DNA from: Xenophilus aerolatus
GTDB taxonomy: Bacteria > Pseudomonadota > Gammaproteobacteria > Burkholderiales > Burkholderiaceae_C
NCBI GenBank assembly: GCA_029968055.1
Contig: JASCNX010000001.1
Location: forward strand, 744,001 to 808,000
DNA length: 64,000 nt
Direction: 5' to 3'
Shown: positions 54,147 to 64,000 of the stretch, one piece after another
Layout of the letters: each line of letters begins with the position of its first letter
Position numbering within the stretch: position 1 is the first letter of the stretch
Program-made: the position numbers and the translations under genes
The notes under the pieces: model-generated
Told to the model about the DNA's origin: nothing
Database searches by the model: none
What the model saw: only the letters and a program-made list of their open reading frames with translations

Positions 54147-55633
54147 ACCAGCCGCCGGATCGCCTTCTTGCGCCATACAAGGCGGTAGTAGGCCGCCTGC
54201 AGCAGCAGCATGCTGCCGAAGGAGGCCGGGTACGCGATCCACACGCCCGACAGCCCGATGCGGTGGCTCATGAACCAGCCGACCGGCACCGACACGCACA
54301 GCACGCAGAAGATCGAGATGGCCGTGGGCACCAGCACCGTGCCGCTGGCCCGCATGATCCCCGACAGTGCGGAGGCCATGCCGAAGACCACCAGGCTCCA
54401 CAGCATGATGTGCAGAAGCTGCTGCGCCACGTCGATGACGGCCGGGTCGGTGATGAACCAGCCCATCAGCGGCCGCGAGAAGAGGTAGCCCAGCAGCACC
54501 AGTGCGCCGGTGAGCACGAGGTTCATCATCAGCGCCGTGCGCGTGATGGCGCCCAGCCGGTCGACCCGGCCCGCACCGATGGCCTGCGCGCCGAGGATCG
54601 AGGCGGTGATCGCGATCGAGATGGCCGGGAACTGCACGTACGCCACCACCTGGTTCACCGCGCCGTAGGCGGCCGTGGCGTGCGAGCCGAAGCCGTTGAC
54701 CAGGCCCAGCAGCACCAGCTCGGCCAGCGCGACGACGATCATCTGCACGCCGGTGGGCACGCCCACCTTGAGGATGGCCTTGAGCAGTTGCGGCCGGATG
54801 CGCAGGTGCCGCACGAAGTCGGCATCGGGCGCCAGCGGGCTCTTCTTGCGCCGCAGGTACCAGCCCAGCCACAGCGTGGCGACGACGAAGGCGACCACGG
54901 TTGCGCACGCGCCGCTGGCGACACCCATCTGCGGCAAACCGCCCCAGCCGCGGATGAGCGCGGGCGTGAGCACCAGGCCCACGGCGGTGGAGATGAGCAG
55001 CGTGAACAGCGGCGTGACCGTGTCACCCACGCCGCGCAGCATGGCCGTCGAGAGCAGGAACACGAACAGGCCCGGCATCGCGATCAGGATGATGCGCGCG
55101 TAGCGCGTGGCATCGGGCAGGATGTCGGCGGGCGTGCCCAGCGCGTTCAGCATGGGCTGCGTGAAGATGCCACCGAAGAGCGCGACCAGGAGGCCGAGCG
55201 CCACCACCACGGTGAGCGCCGTGCCGGCCACGGCGCGCGCTTTTTCGCGGTCCTGCGCGCCCCAGGCCTGGCCGATCAGCACCGAGGCGCCGCCGCCCAG
55301 GCCGATGGTGAAGGCGATGAAGAAGAACATCACCGGGAAGAAGCCGGACACCGCCGCCAGCGCCTGCACGCCGATCATCTGGCCGATGTAGACGTTGTTG
55401 AGCGTGCCCGACAGCGACTGCAGGATGTTCGACAGCAGCATCGGCGCCAGGAAGAACAGGAAGGTCTGCCACAGCGGCTTGTCGCCGGCGATGGCCACCG
55501 GCCGGCCTCTTGCAGGGGCGGGCGCGGTGGCAGCCGGCGGCACGGGGTCGGCCACGGCGGTGGGCGGCGCCACGGTCTCGCCCGCCACGCGGGCGGCTTC
55601 GGGTTGCGGCAGGAACGGTTGTCCGGCGCTCAT
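54143..55633 (-). CDS. MATE-family efflux transporter
   Basis: 496 residues with twelve membrane helices in two MatE domains (LWQTFLFFLAPMLLSNILQS, SVLIGQAWGAQDREKARAVA and the second-half ASILGAQAIGAGRVDRLGAI). A Pro/Ala-rich cytoplasmic N-terminus of about 55 residues precedes the first helix, which is longer than usual. It exports cationic drugs with Na+ or H+. The GST gene overlaps its stop. Confidence 0.92.
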   Translation of the reverse strand: MSAGQPFLPQPEAARVAGETVAPPTAVADPVPPAATAPAPARGRPVAIAGDKPLWQTFLFFLAPMLLSNILQSLSGTLNNVYIGQMIGVQALAAVSGFFPVMFFFIAFTIGLGGGASVLIGQAWGAQDREKARAVAGTALTVVVALGLLVALFGGIFTQPMLNALGTPADILPDATRYARIILIAMPGLFVFLLSTAMLRGVGDTVTPLFTLLISTAVGLVLTPALIRGWGGLPQMGVASGACATVVAFVVATLWLGWYLRRKKSPLAPDADFVRHLRIRPQLLKAILKVGVPTGVQMIVVALAELVLLGLVNGFGSHATAAYGAVNQVVAYVQFPAISIAITASILGAQAIGAGRVDRLGAITRTALMMNLVLTGALVLLGYLFSRPLMGWFITDPAVIDVAQQLLHIMLWSLVVFGMASALSGIMRASGTVLVPTAISIFCVLCVSVPVGWFMSHRIGLSGVWIAYPASFGSMLLLQAAYYRLVWRKKAIRRLV

Positions 55634-55746
55634 GCGGACACCGCCTCTGCGGTGACGGCGCATGTGCGTGGCCCGGCCAGCGTCGGGCGGCCGGCCCCTT
55701 GGGGGCCGTGGATCGGATGAAGGGTGCGCATCAGGGAGAGAGAGAT

Positions 55747-56325
55747 TCAGGCATCGGCGCCCGGGGCGGGCGCATTCCACGCCGGGGCCGCCAGGCCGCG
55801 GACGAACTCGGCGACGTCGGCCGGCCAGTCGCTCACGTAGCTGTTGAAACGCGCGCGCTCGCCGGCGAAGAGCGAGCGGGCCGCTTCCTCGAAGCCCGGC
55901 AGCTCGCTGCCCAGAACGCTCATCACGCGGTAGGCCGCCTCGCGTGCGGCGCGCACCTGGTCGCGCTCGGCATAGGTGCGCCGGGCCTCGTCGATCAGGC
56001 GCCGAAGCGCGACGGAAGCACCGCCAGGTTGGCGGCTGAGCCAGTCCCAGTGCCGCGGCAGCAAGGTGACCTCGCGGGCAACCACGCCCAACTTGGGACG
56101 TCCGACGCCGCGCGCCGGTGCATCCTCGACGCTCGGTGCGAGCTTGGCGTCCGGGCGCGGGTCGAATTCGACGCGCTCACCGGTCTCGGCGTCGAACACC
56201 AGGGCGCCCGCCACGTCCTCGCGCGCGCGCAGCGCGGCAAGCACCTCGTCGCGGCGACCGCGCGCAACGCGGCGGTGCGCCACGAAGGCAATGAGGGTGG
56301 GGGCGGGAGGAGGGTCGGAGCTCAT
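55747..56325 (-). CDS. DUF2239 family protein
   Basis: 192 residues. TLIAFVAHRRVARGRRDEV, ALVFDAETGERVEFDPR and the highly conserved VGRPKLGVVAREVTLLPRHW identify DUF2239, whose function is not known. ATG 56325 starts MSSDPPP; the region upstream carries repeated elements that fit a promoter, so longer starts are rejected. Confidence 0.88.
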   Translation of the reverse strand: MSSDPPPAPTLIAFVAHRRVARGRRDEVLAALRAREDVAGALVFDAETGERVEFDPRPDAKLAPSVEDAPARGVGRPKLGVVAREVTLLPRHWDWLSRQPGGASVALRRLIDEARRTYAERDQVRAAREAAYRVMSVLGSELPGFEEAARSLFAGERARFNSYVSDWPADVAEFVRGLAAPAWNAPAPGADA

Positions 56326-56326
56326 G

Positions 56327-56380
56327 GTGAAAATTCTACCCGGGCTTAAATGATCAATGCAATACACCCGGGTGAAAATT
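56327..56380 (-). promoter_or_regulatory. Repeated promoter/operator elements upstream of the DUF2239 gene
   Basis: CCCGGG occurs at 56339-56344 and 56367-56372, and GTGAAAATT occurs at 56327-56335 and 56372-56380. On the minus strand the near copy contains TAGAAT, a -10-like box just before the gene, with TTGCAT 18 bp upstream as a weak -35. The paired elements look like binding sites for a dimeric regulator. Confidence 0.5.
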
Positions 56381-56429
56381 GCATATTTCTGCGCCAAATC
56401 GGTGCTCGCCGCCCAGCGCACGGGCGCGT

Positions 56430-56452
56430 GCAGCTATGAATTCCATAGCAGC
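56430..56452. repeat. Short CTATG-AATTC-CATAG palindrome
   Basis: GCAGCTATG (56430-56438) and CATAGCAGC (56444-56452) mirror each other with one mismatch around AATTC. Partial relatives with ATAGC or TAGC occur at 8293-8300, 51822-51830 and inside the first binding-protein gene (1750-1766). Confidence 0.5.
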
Positions 56453-56582
56453 GGCCCTGTCCGACAGCGCGGCGTTCGGCTTTGGGCAGAATCGCGGCCA
56501 TGCGCTGTCCTCGCTTCGTCCCGCACTTGCCACGGCCCGCCGTCCCTTGGGGCGGTGCTGCCCATCCGGGGCGCGGGCGTCG

Positions 56583-57206
56583 ATGAAACAGCTCACGGGC
56601 CTTGTCGTCTGCGAGGGCTGCGACGCGGTCTACCGCCGGCCGGACCTGCGCCCACGCGAGGTGGCCCGCTGCCTGCGCTGCGGCACCGAGCTGGCCCGCC
56701 ATCGCGGCGCACAGGAAAGACGCATGGTGCCGCTGACCGTGGCCTGCCTGATCCTGTTCGCCATTGCCAACCTTTTTCCCATCGTGGAGATCGAGCTGCA
56801 GGGCCTGACCAGCCAGACCACGCTGGTCGGCGCCGTGATCGCGCTGAGCGGGGAGGGCATGTCGCTGGTGGCGATGCTGGTTCTGGCCACCACGCTGCTG
56901 TTCCCGCTGACGCAATTGCTCATCCTGCTGTACCTGCTCGGCCCGCGCCGCAGGGGGCGCCGTCCGCGGGGCTTCCAGGGCCTGGTGCGCCTGCTGCAGT
57001 CCCTGCGGCCCTGGGGCATGGTGGAGGTGTTCCTGCTCGGCGTGCTGGTGGCGGTGATCAAGCTCTCCGGGATGGCCACCGTGGTGGCGGGGCCTGCACT
57101 CTGGGCCTTTGTCGGCCTCACGGTGCTGCTGACCGTGGTCGTTTCCTTCGACCCGCGCGCGCTGTGGGAACTGAGCTTCGACGACGTGCCGGAGCCGGCT
57201 GCATGA
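56583..57206 (+). CDS. pqiA: Paraquat-inducible protein A domain protein, first of two
   Basis: 207 residues from ATG 56583 (MKQLTGLVVCEGC); upstream in-frame starts run through a palindrome and are not used. A CxxC...CxxC rubredoxin-like zinc ribbon (CEGC...CLRC) precedes four membrane helices of one PqiA domain. E. coli PqiA is one protein with two such domains; here the halves are separate genes. PqiA works with PqiB/PqiC in lipid transport between membranes. The stop overlaps the next start (ATGA). Confidence 0.9.
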   Translation: MKQLTGLVVCEGCDAVYRRPDLRPREVARCLRCGTELARHRGAQERRMVPLTVACLILFAIANLFPIVEIELQGLTSQTTLVGAVIALSGEGMSLVAMLVLATTLLFPLTQLLILLYLLGPRRRGRRPRGFQGLVRLLQSLRPWGMVEVFLLGVLVAVIKLSGMATVVAGPALWAFVGLTVLLTVVVSFDPRALWELSFDDVPEPAA

Positions 57207-58009
57207 ACGGTACCCCGCCGTCCGATGCCGCTCGCCGCGAAGCTTCGGGCGCATCCGCACGCCGCGCCAGCATTCTGCGGGCGCGGGCCGCTGCGCTGGC
57301 GGCACGCGCCACCCCGCACACCTGCGTGCACGACGGCGAGGGCGACATCGCAACCGCTCGCCAACTGGGCCTGTGCGAATGCCACCGCTGCGGCGCCGTG
57401 TGGCAGGACGCGCAGGACGGCGAGCACTGCGAACGCTGCGGCGCGCGCCTGCGCCATCGCAAGACCGACAGCATCCGCCGCACCTGGGCCTTGCTCATCT
57501 CGGCGGCGATCATGTACCTGCCCGCGAACCTGCTGCCGGTGATGATCACCAGAAGCCTGTTCGGCACGCAGCAGGACACCATCCTGAGCGGCGTCATCTA
57601 TTTCTGGGTCTCGGGTTCGTACGGTCTGGCGGCCCTGATCTTCACGGCGAGCTTCCTGGTGCCGCTGTTCAAGCTGGCGGCACTGTTCGTGCTGGTGGTG
57701 CTGGCGCAGCGCCGCAGCACGTGGCGCCAGCACGAACGGGCCCGGCTGTACCACGGGCTGGAGTTCATCGGCCGCTGGTCGATGCTCGACGTGTTCGTGG
57801 TGTCGCTGCTGGCGGGGCTGGTGCAGATCAAGGGCTTCGCGGTCATCACGGCGGGCGTGGGCATCGGTGCCTTTGCCGCGGTGGTGGTGCTGACGATGCT
57901 GGCCTCGCTGAGCTTCGACCCCCGCCTGACCTGGGACACCGAGCCCGCCCCTTCACCCGACAACGCGGCGCCCCCTGCGCCGATCGCTGCACGAGAGTCC
58001 ATCGCATGA
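57203..58009 (+). CDS. pqiA: Paraquat-inducible protein A domain protein, second of two
   Basis: 268 residues. After a basic Ala/Arg-rich N-terminus, the zinc ribbon reads CHRCGAVWQDAQDGEHCERC, followed by four helices including RTWALLISAAIMYLPANLL and the PqiA motif FIGRWSMLDVFVVSLLAGLV. It is the counterpart of the second half of E. coli PqiA. It overlaps both neighbours by 4 nt. Confidence 0.9.
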   Translation: MNGTPPSDAARREASGASARRASILRARAAALAARATPHTCVHDGEGDIATARQLGLCECHRCGAVWQDAQDGEHCERCGARLRHRKTDSIRRTWALLISAAIMYLPANLLPVMITRSLFGTQQDTILSGVIYFWVSGSYGLAALIFTASFLVPLFKLAALFVLVVLAQRRSTWRQHERARLYHGLEFIGRWSMLDVFVVSLLAGLVQIKGFAVITAGVGIGAFAAVVVLTMLASLSFDPRLTWDTEPAPSPDNAAPPAPIAARESIA

Positions 58010-59652
58010 ACGAAGAAGCCCCTCCGCCCGCGGGCGTCCAGCCCGCCGCCCCGCGCGTGACGCGCCGGCGCGACTGGGTGCCTTCGCTGATCTGGCTCAT
58101 CCCGATCGTCGCGGCGCTGGTCGGCATCACCCTGGTGGCCAAGATCCTCTGGAACCGCGGGCCCGAGATCGTGCTGAGTTTCAAGACGGCCGAGGGCCTG
58201 GAGGCCGGCAAGACCGCGGTGAAGTACAAGGACGTGCAAATCGGCACCGTCCAGGCAATCCGCCTGGCGCGCGACCGCTCCCACGTGCGTGTGCAGGTGC
58301 AGCTCAACAAGGAAGCAGCCGATGGTTTCACCGCCAAGGACGCGCGCTACTGGGTGGTGCGCCCGCGCCTGGACACCTCGGGCATCTCGGGCCTGACGAC
58401 GCTGCTGTCGGGCGCCTACATCGGTGCCGACGCCGGGACCGTCGACGAGACCACCGACGAGTTCGAGGGCCTGGAGCTGCCTCCCATCGTCACGCGCGAC
58501 CTCAGCGGCCGGCAGTACACGCTGCGGGCGCGCGACATCGGCTCGCTGGACATCGGCTCGCCGGTGTACTTCCGGCGCATCAAGGTGGGGCAGGTGTCGT
58601 CCTTCGACCTCGACGGCGACGGCCGCGGCGTGACGATGCGCATCTTCGTCAATGCACCCTACGACAAGTTCGTCGGCGCGAACACGCGCTTCTGGCATGC
58701 CAGCGGCCTGAACGTGCAGCTGGGCGCCAGCGGGCTCACGGTGCGCACGCAGTCGCTGGCGACCATCCTGCTCGGCGGCGTCGCATTCGCGGCGCCCGAC
58801 GACGCGATGGGCCCGGTGGCGCAGGAGAACACGGCCTATGCACTCGCCGACGACGAGACCACGGCCATGAAGGAGCCCGACGGCCCCTCGCAGACGATGC
58901 TGATGTACTTCAACCAGTCGCTGCGCGGCCTGGCGCCGGGCGCTCCGGTCGACTTCCGCGGCATCATTCTGGGCGAGGTGAAGTCCATCGGTGTGCAGTT
59001 CGACCGCACCGGGCGCGAGTTCCTGATGCCGGTGCTCATCACCATCTATCCCGACCGCCTGCGTCGCGCCGCGGTGGCGAGCGGGCAGGCGCCGGCGGAG
59101 TCGAAGTATTCGCAGGAGGAACGGCTGCGCTTCCTCATCGGCAAGGGCCTGCGCGCGCAGCTGCGCACCGGCAACCTGCTGACCGGCCAGGTGTACGTGG
59201 CCCTGGACTTCTTCCCCAAGGAGAAGCCGGTGAAGTTCGACCCGTCCGCCAACCCGATCCAGTTGCCCACGGTGCAGAACAGCCTCGACGAGATCCAGTC
59301 CCAGGTCCAGGAGATCGCGGCCAAGGTCAACAAGATTCCCTTCGAGGAGATCTCCAACGACCTGCGCAAGACCCTGCGCACGCTCGACAAGACCCTCACC
59401 GCGGCCGAGAGCACCGTCACCCGCATCAACAACGACGTGACGCCGGAAATCGCCGCCGCCATGAAGGACGCACGCAAGACCATCAACAGCGCCGACCGCA
59501 CGCTGGCGGAAGACTCGCCGCTGCAGCAGGACCTGCGGCAAACGCTGCAGGAGCTCACGCGCACGGCCGGGTCGATCCGCGTGCTGACGGACTATCTGGA
59601 ACGTCACCCCGAATCGCTGCTTCGCGGCAAACCGGACGACACAAAGAAATGA
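58006..59652 (+). CDS. pqiB: PqiB-type MlaD-domain protein (intermembrane transport)
   Basis: 548 residues. One N-terminal membrane helix (WLIPIVAALVGITLVAKILW) anchors a periplasmic chain of three MCE domains (near VLSFKTAEGLEAGKTAVKYK, LRARDIGSLDIGSPVYFRRI and MLMYFNQSLRGLAPGAPVDF), then a long C-terminal helix region (QVQEIAAKVNKIPFEEIS...) that forms the central needle. It bridges inner and outer membranes for lipid movement. ATG overlaps the upstream stop, and its stop overlaps pqiC. Confidence 0.93.
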   Translation: MNEEAPPPAGVQPAAPRVTRRRDWVPSLIWLIPIVAALVGITLVAKILWNRGPEIVLSFKTAEGLEAGKTAVKYKDVQIGTVQAIRLARDRSHVRVQVQLNKEAADGFTAKDARYWVVRPRLDTSGISGLTTLLSGAYIGADAGTVDETTDEFEGLELPPIVTRDLSGRQYTLRARDIGSLDIGSPVYFRRIKVGQVSSFDLDGDGRGVTMRIFVNAPYDKFVGANTRFWHASGLNVQLGASGLTVRTQSLATILLGGVAFAAPDDAMGPVAQENTAYALADDETTAMKEPDGPSQTMLMYFNQSLRGLAPGAPVDFRGIILGEVKSIGVQFDRTGREFLMPVLITIYPDRLRRAAVASGQAPAESKYSQEERLRFLIGKGLRAQLRTGNLLTGQVYVALDFFPKEKPVKFDPSANPIQLPTVQNSLDEIQSQVQEIAAKVNKIPFEEISNDLRKTLRTLDKTLTAAESTVTRINNDVTPEIAAAMKDARKTINSADRTLAEDSPLQQDLRQTLQELTRTAGSIRVLTDYLERHPESLLRGKPDDTKK

Positions 59653-60254
59653 AGCCTTTCCTCATCGCCGGCTGTGCCATGGTCGCGCTGCTGTCCGCCT
59701 GCTCGGCGCCCGTCACGCGTTACTACACCCTGGCCGACCCCGCCGCGGTGACCGCGCCACGCAACACCACGCCGCTGTTCATCGAGCTCGCGCCGCTGGC
59801 CTTGCCCGAGCGGCTGGCGCGGCCACAGATGGTGGTGCGCAAGGCCGGTGCCGCCAGCACCGAGGTCGACGTGCTGGAGCAGCACCGGTGGTCGTCGTCC
59901 TTCGAGAGCGAGTTGCGCGATGCGTTGGCCAGCGGCGTCGCAGCACGCCTGGGCGCGGCGGATTCCACCCGTGGTGGCCGCCAGACCGGCCAGCCGGCGT
60001 GGCGCATCGCGGTCCAGGTGCGGCAGTTCGACGCCATCGACGGCACGCGCGTCGATGCGGCCCTGAGCTGGACCCTGCGGCGCACCGACGCCGACCGCAG
60101 CGCGGCATGCCAGTGGTCGGCCAGCGAACCTGCCGGGGCTGGCATCGACGCGTTGGCCCAGGCGGCCCAGCGCCTCACGGCGAAGGCGTCGGAGGCCATC
60201 GCTCGCCATGTGGCCGCCGCGCAGTCGGGCGCACTGGCCGACTGCAGGGTCTGA
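59649..60254 (+). CDS. pqiC: PqiC-type outer-membrane lipoprotein (ABC-type transport auxiliary)
   Basis: 201 residues. Lipobox LLSAC follows a short signal (MKPFLIAGCAMVAL); the mature part has TRYYTLADP at its start and IELAPLALPERLARPQMV, typical of PqiC/YmbA. It is the outer-membrane end of the Pqi lipid-transport system. ATG 59649 overlaps the pqiB stop. Confidence 0.9.
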   Translation: MKPFLIAGCAMVALLSACSAPVTRYYTLADPAAVTAPRNTTPLFIELAPLALPERLARPQMVVRKAGAASTEVDVLEQHRWSSSFESELRDALASGVAARLGAADSTRGGRQTGQPAWRIAVQVRQFDAIDGTRVDAALSWTLRRTDADRSAACQWSASEPAGAGIDALAQAAQRLTAKASEAIARHVAAAQSGALADCRV

Positions 60255-60315
60255 GAGAAAAAGCCGAAGGTCCGAGCCGACCGACGGCGGCGGGCGTCGG
60301 CCTCCTGGCGGTCGC

Positions 60316-60795
60316 TCAGCCCGTGCGGCGCCACCAGCGCCGCACGCCGAGCCGCCAGGCGCGCACGCGCCGCCACGGCTCGCTGTCCCGCACGCGCGCC
60401 AGCACGGCGTCCTTCCACGCCTTCCAGCGCGGATACCAGCGGGCGAACCACGCTAGGCGCATGAGCGTCGGCTGGACCAGCTGAAACAGCCGTGCCAGCA
60501 CGGCCGTGCCCAGCAGCTTGGCCCCGCCGAGCAGCAGCAGTCCCGTGAGGTAGTGGCCGCCGCCGAAGAGCGCGAGGGCGATCAGCTTGACCGGCACCAA
60601 CGCCAGCATCGGCACGCCGAAGGCCAGCAATGCAGCCCACGGCGGCAACCCGCGCACCCAGGCTTCCAGACGCGCCCACAGCGGCAGCCGGGCAAGTCGC
60701 CCGACCAGCGCGGCGAGCGGCTCCCAACCCCATTCCTCGAACAGCAGCAGCGGGATCAGCAGGGCTGTGCCGATGGCGCGCAGAAGGCGTTTCAT
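60316..60795 (-). CDS. Hypothetical membrane protein
   Basis: 159 residues. Helices RAIGTALLIPLLLFEEWGW, WAALLAFGVPMLALVPVKLI and TGLLLLGGAKLLGTAVL are followed by a Trp/Arg-rich tail (RRVRAWRLGVRRWWRR). Similar small proteins are common near tex in related bacteria as far as I recall, but I cannot name a function. Divergent from tex, 81 bp apart. Confidence 0.75.
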   Translation of the reverse strand: MKRLLRAIGTALLIPLLLFEEWGWEPLAALVGRLARLPLWARLEAWVRGLPPWAALLAFGVPMLALVPVKLIALALFGGGHYLTGLLLLGGAKLLGTAVLARLFQLVQPTLMRLAWFARWYPRWKAWKDAVLARVRDSEPWRRVRAWRLGVRRWWRRTG

Positions 60796-60876
60796 GGCGC
60801 CGAGCCTAACCGCAGGCCGGGACGGTGCCCTATGGCAAACTTCCGCGCTTTTCCCCAGGGCAGACCCGAAGAAAGC

Positions 60877-63354
<2,478 letters not shown>

Positions 63355-63385
63355 GCTGCGTCAGAAGGCGCGGGAATCTAGCGAT

Positions 63386-63460
63386 TTATCCTTTCAAGAA
63401 AATTTCATGAAGATCGGCAAGTAGTTGATAGAAAAGGGATTTGATGGAGAATATCTTCTC
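63386..63460 (+). promoter_or_regulatory. AT-rich leader with inverted repeats before the HipA-family gene
   Basis: TTATCCTTTC (63386-63395) is roughly inverted as GAAAAGGGAT (63431-63440), and GAGAA-TATC-TTCTC is a perfect hairpin at 63447-63460. The whole leader is far more AT-rich than its flanks. The arrangement resembles operator pairs of autoregulated toxin loci. Confidence 0.4.
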
Positions 63461-63478
63461 AATAATCTTTTCAGACTC

Positions 63479-64000
63479 ATGCCGGCCGCTACCGTTTCCG
63501 TGGACACGCTTCGCCAGCGCCTGGGCGTCCAGGCGCCCGTCGGTGCCGCCGAGCTGGCCTCAGTGCTCGGCGTCAGCGTGCCGACGGTGCATCGCCTGCT
63601 GGGGCGGCTGGCGCCGGACGAGTTGGTCACGGCGGGGCGCGCACGTCGCACCCGCTATGGCCTGTCGCGGGCCCTGCGCGGCGGGCCGACCCGCCTGCCT
63701 GTCCATGCGGTCGACGCTGACGGGCGCCTCCAGGTCCTGAGCGCGCTGAAGCCGCTGCGGCCCGAAGGCCATTGGCTGGACTTGTCCGGCACGGATTGGC
63801 CGGTGCCCGACGATGCGACCGATGGCTGGTGGCCCGGCCTGCCATATCCGCTGCAGCAGATGCGCCCGCAGGGCTACATGGGCCGGCAGTTCGCGCGCGC
63901 CGAGCATCGCCGCCTCCAGGTGCCCGCCGATGTGGCGCGCTGGAGCGACGACGACGCGCTCTTTGCCATGAGCCAGGCCGGCAGCGACCTCAGCGGCAAC
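63479..64000 (+). CDS. HipA-family kinase (YjjJ/HipH-like), 3' end beyond the window
   Basis: 174 codons are visible, open to the window end with no stop. The N-terminus is a winged helix (ELASVLGVSVPTVHRLLGRL) and the following part has the HipA N-subdomain features of the YjjJ/HipH group: LKPLRPEGHWLDL, LPYPLQQMRPQGYMGRQF and DDDALFAMSQAGSDLSGN. YjjJ fuses an HTH to a HipA Ser/Thr kinase and acts as a growth-inhibiting toxin in E. coli. ATG 63479 lacks a clear ribosome site; a TTG at 63425 in the same frame would add 18 residues and overlap the palindromes. Confidence 0.8.
   Translation, partial: MPAATVSVDTLRQRLGVQAPVGAAELASVLGVSVPTVHRLLGRLAPDELVTAGRARRTRYGLSRALRGGPTRLPVHAVDADGRLQVLSALKPLRPEGHWLDLSGTDWPVPDDATDGWWPGLPYPLQQMRPQGYMGRQFARAEHRRLQVPADVARWSDDDALFAMSQAGSDLSGN

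Overview
The window is dense, GC-rich, single-chromosome-type bacterial DNA with about 57 protein genes, no rRNA, no tRNA that I could see, no CRISPR array, no prophage and no intact insertion sequence. Gene content (Liv-type transporters with TTG starts, DmdB/DmdC-type acyl-CoA enzymes, split pqiA genes) and the kinds of intergenic palindromes point to a betaproteobacterium of the Comamonadaceae, most like Variovorax. That assignment is inference from family resemblance, not from a marker gene.

Region 1 (1-8220): the end of an acyl-CoA ligase gene, two tandem paralogous branched-chain amino acid/amide binding-protein genes with duplicated leaders, a strong terminator, then livH-livM-livG-livF in one tight run. 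Region 2 (8221-18045): a fatty-acid/acyl-CoA block: bifunctional enoyl-CoA hydratase/3-hydroxyacyl-CoA dehydrogenase behind a promoter with a TetR-type palindrome, an M20 peptidase, thiolase, acyl-CoA dehydrogenase, small membrane protein, SDR, hotdog thioesterase and an MDR reductase. Two long inverted repeats of one family sit inside this block. Region 3 (18142-22397): cytochrome b561, AidB-like acyl-CoA dehydrogenase, DUF899 protein and a GST.

Region 4 (22419-26171, minus strand): a four-gene operon, GntR regulator - solute-binding protein - amidase - FAH-family hydratase, where every junction overlaps by 4 nt. Region 5 (26440-36371): SDR, SRPBCC protein, chromate transporter, alpha/beta hydrolase, DUF2076 protein, SUMF1-fold protein without the FGE cysteines, aldo/keto reductase, MFS exporter with divergent LysR, and an alkyltransferase (ogt). 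Region 6 (36372-38877) is the most rearranged part: a repeat, a sterol-desaturase-family gene whose C-terminal end runs into a frameshifted second copy of ogt, then an AT-rich orphan gene.

Region 7 (38878-49316): AraC regulator with a divergent Fsr-type exporter, DoxX protein, a PrsW-type protease operon, a three-gene cassette of small protein, zinc-ribbon Ser/Thr kinase and OmpA-type lipoprotein, and a sodium/proton antiporter. Region 8 (49317-60795): small hypotheticals, a DHA2 exporter, CPA2 antiporter, MATE exporter with GST, DUF2239 protein with repeated promoter elements, and a pqiA-pqiA-pqiB-pqiC operon with 4-nt overlaps. Region 9 (60877-64000): tex, which carries an in-frame copy of a 60-bp palindromic repeat also found in intergenic DNA, and the start of a HipA-family kinase gene (YjjJ/HipH type) that runs off the end.

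The observations I would follow first are the repeat-derived peptide in Tex, the ogt duplication/decay site with its AT-rich passenger gene, the kinase-OmpA cassette, the GntR-SBP-amidase-hydratase operon, and the long inverted repeats inside the acyl-CoA block.
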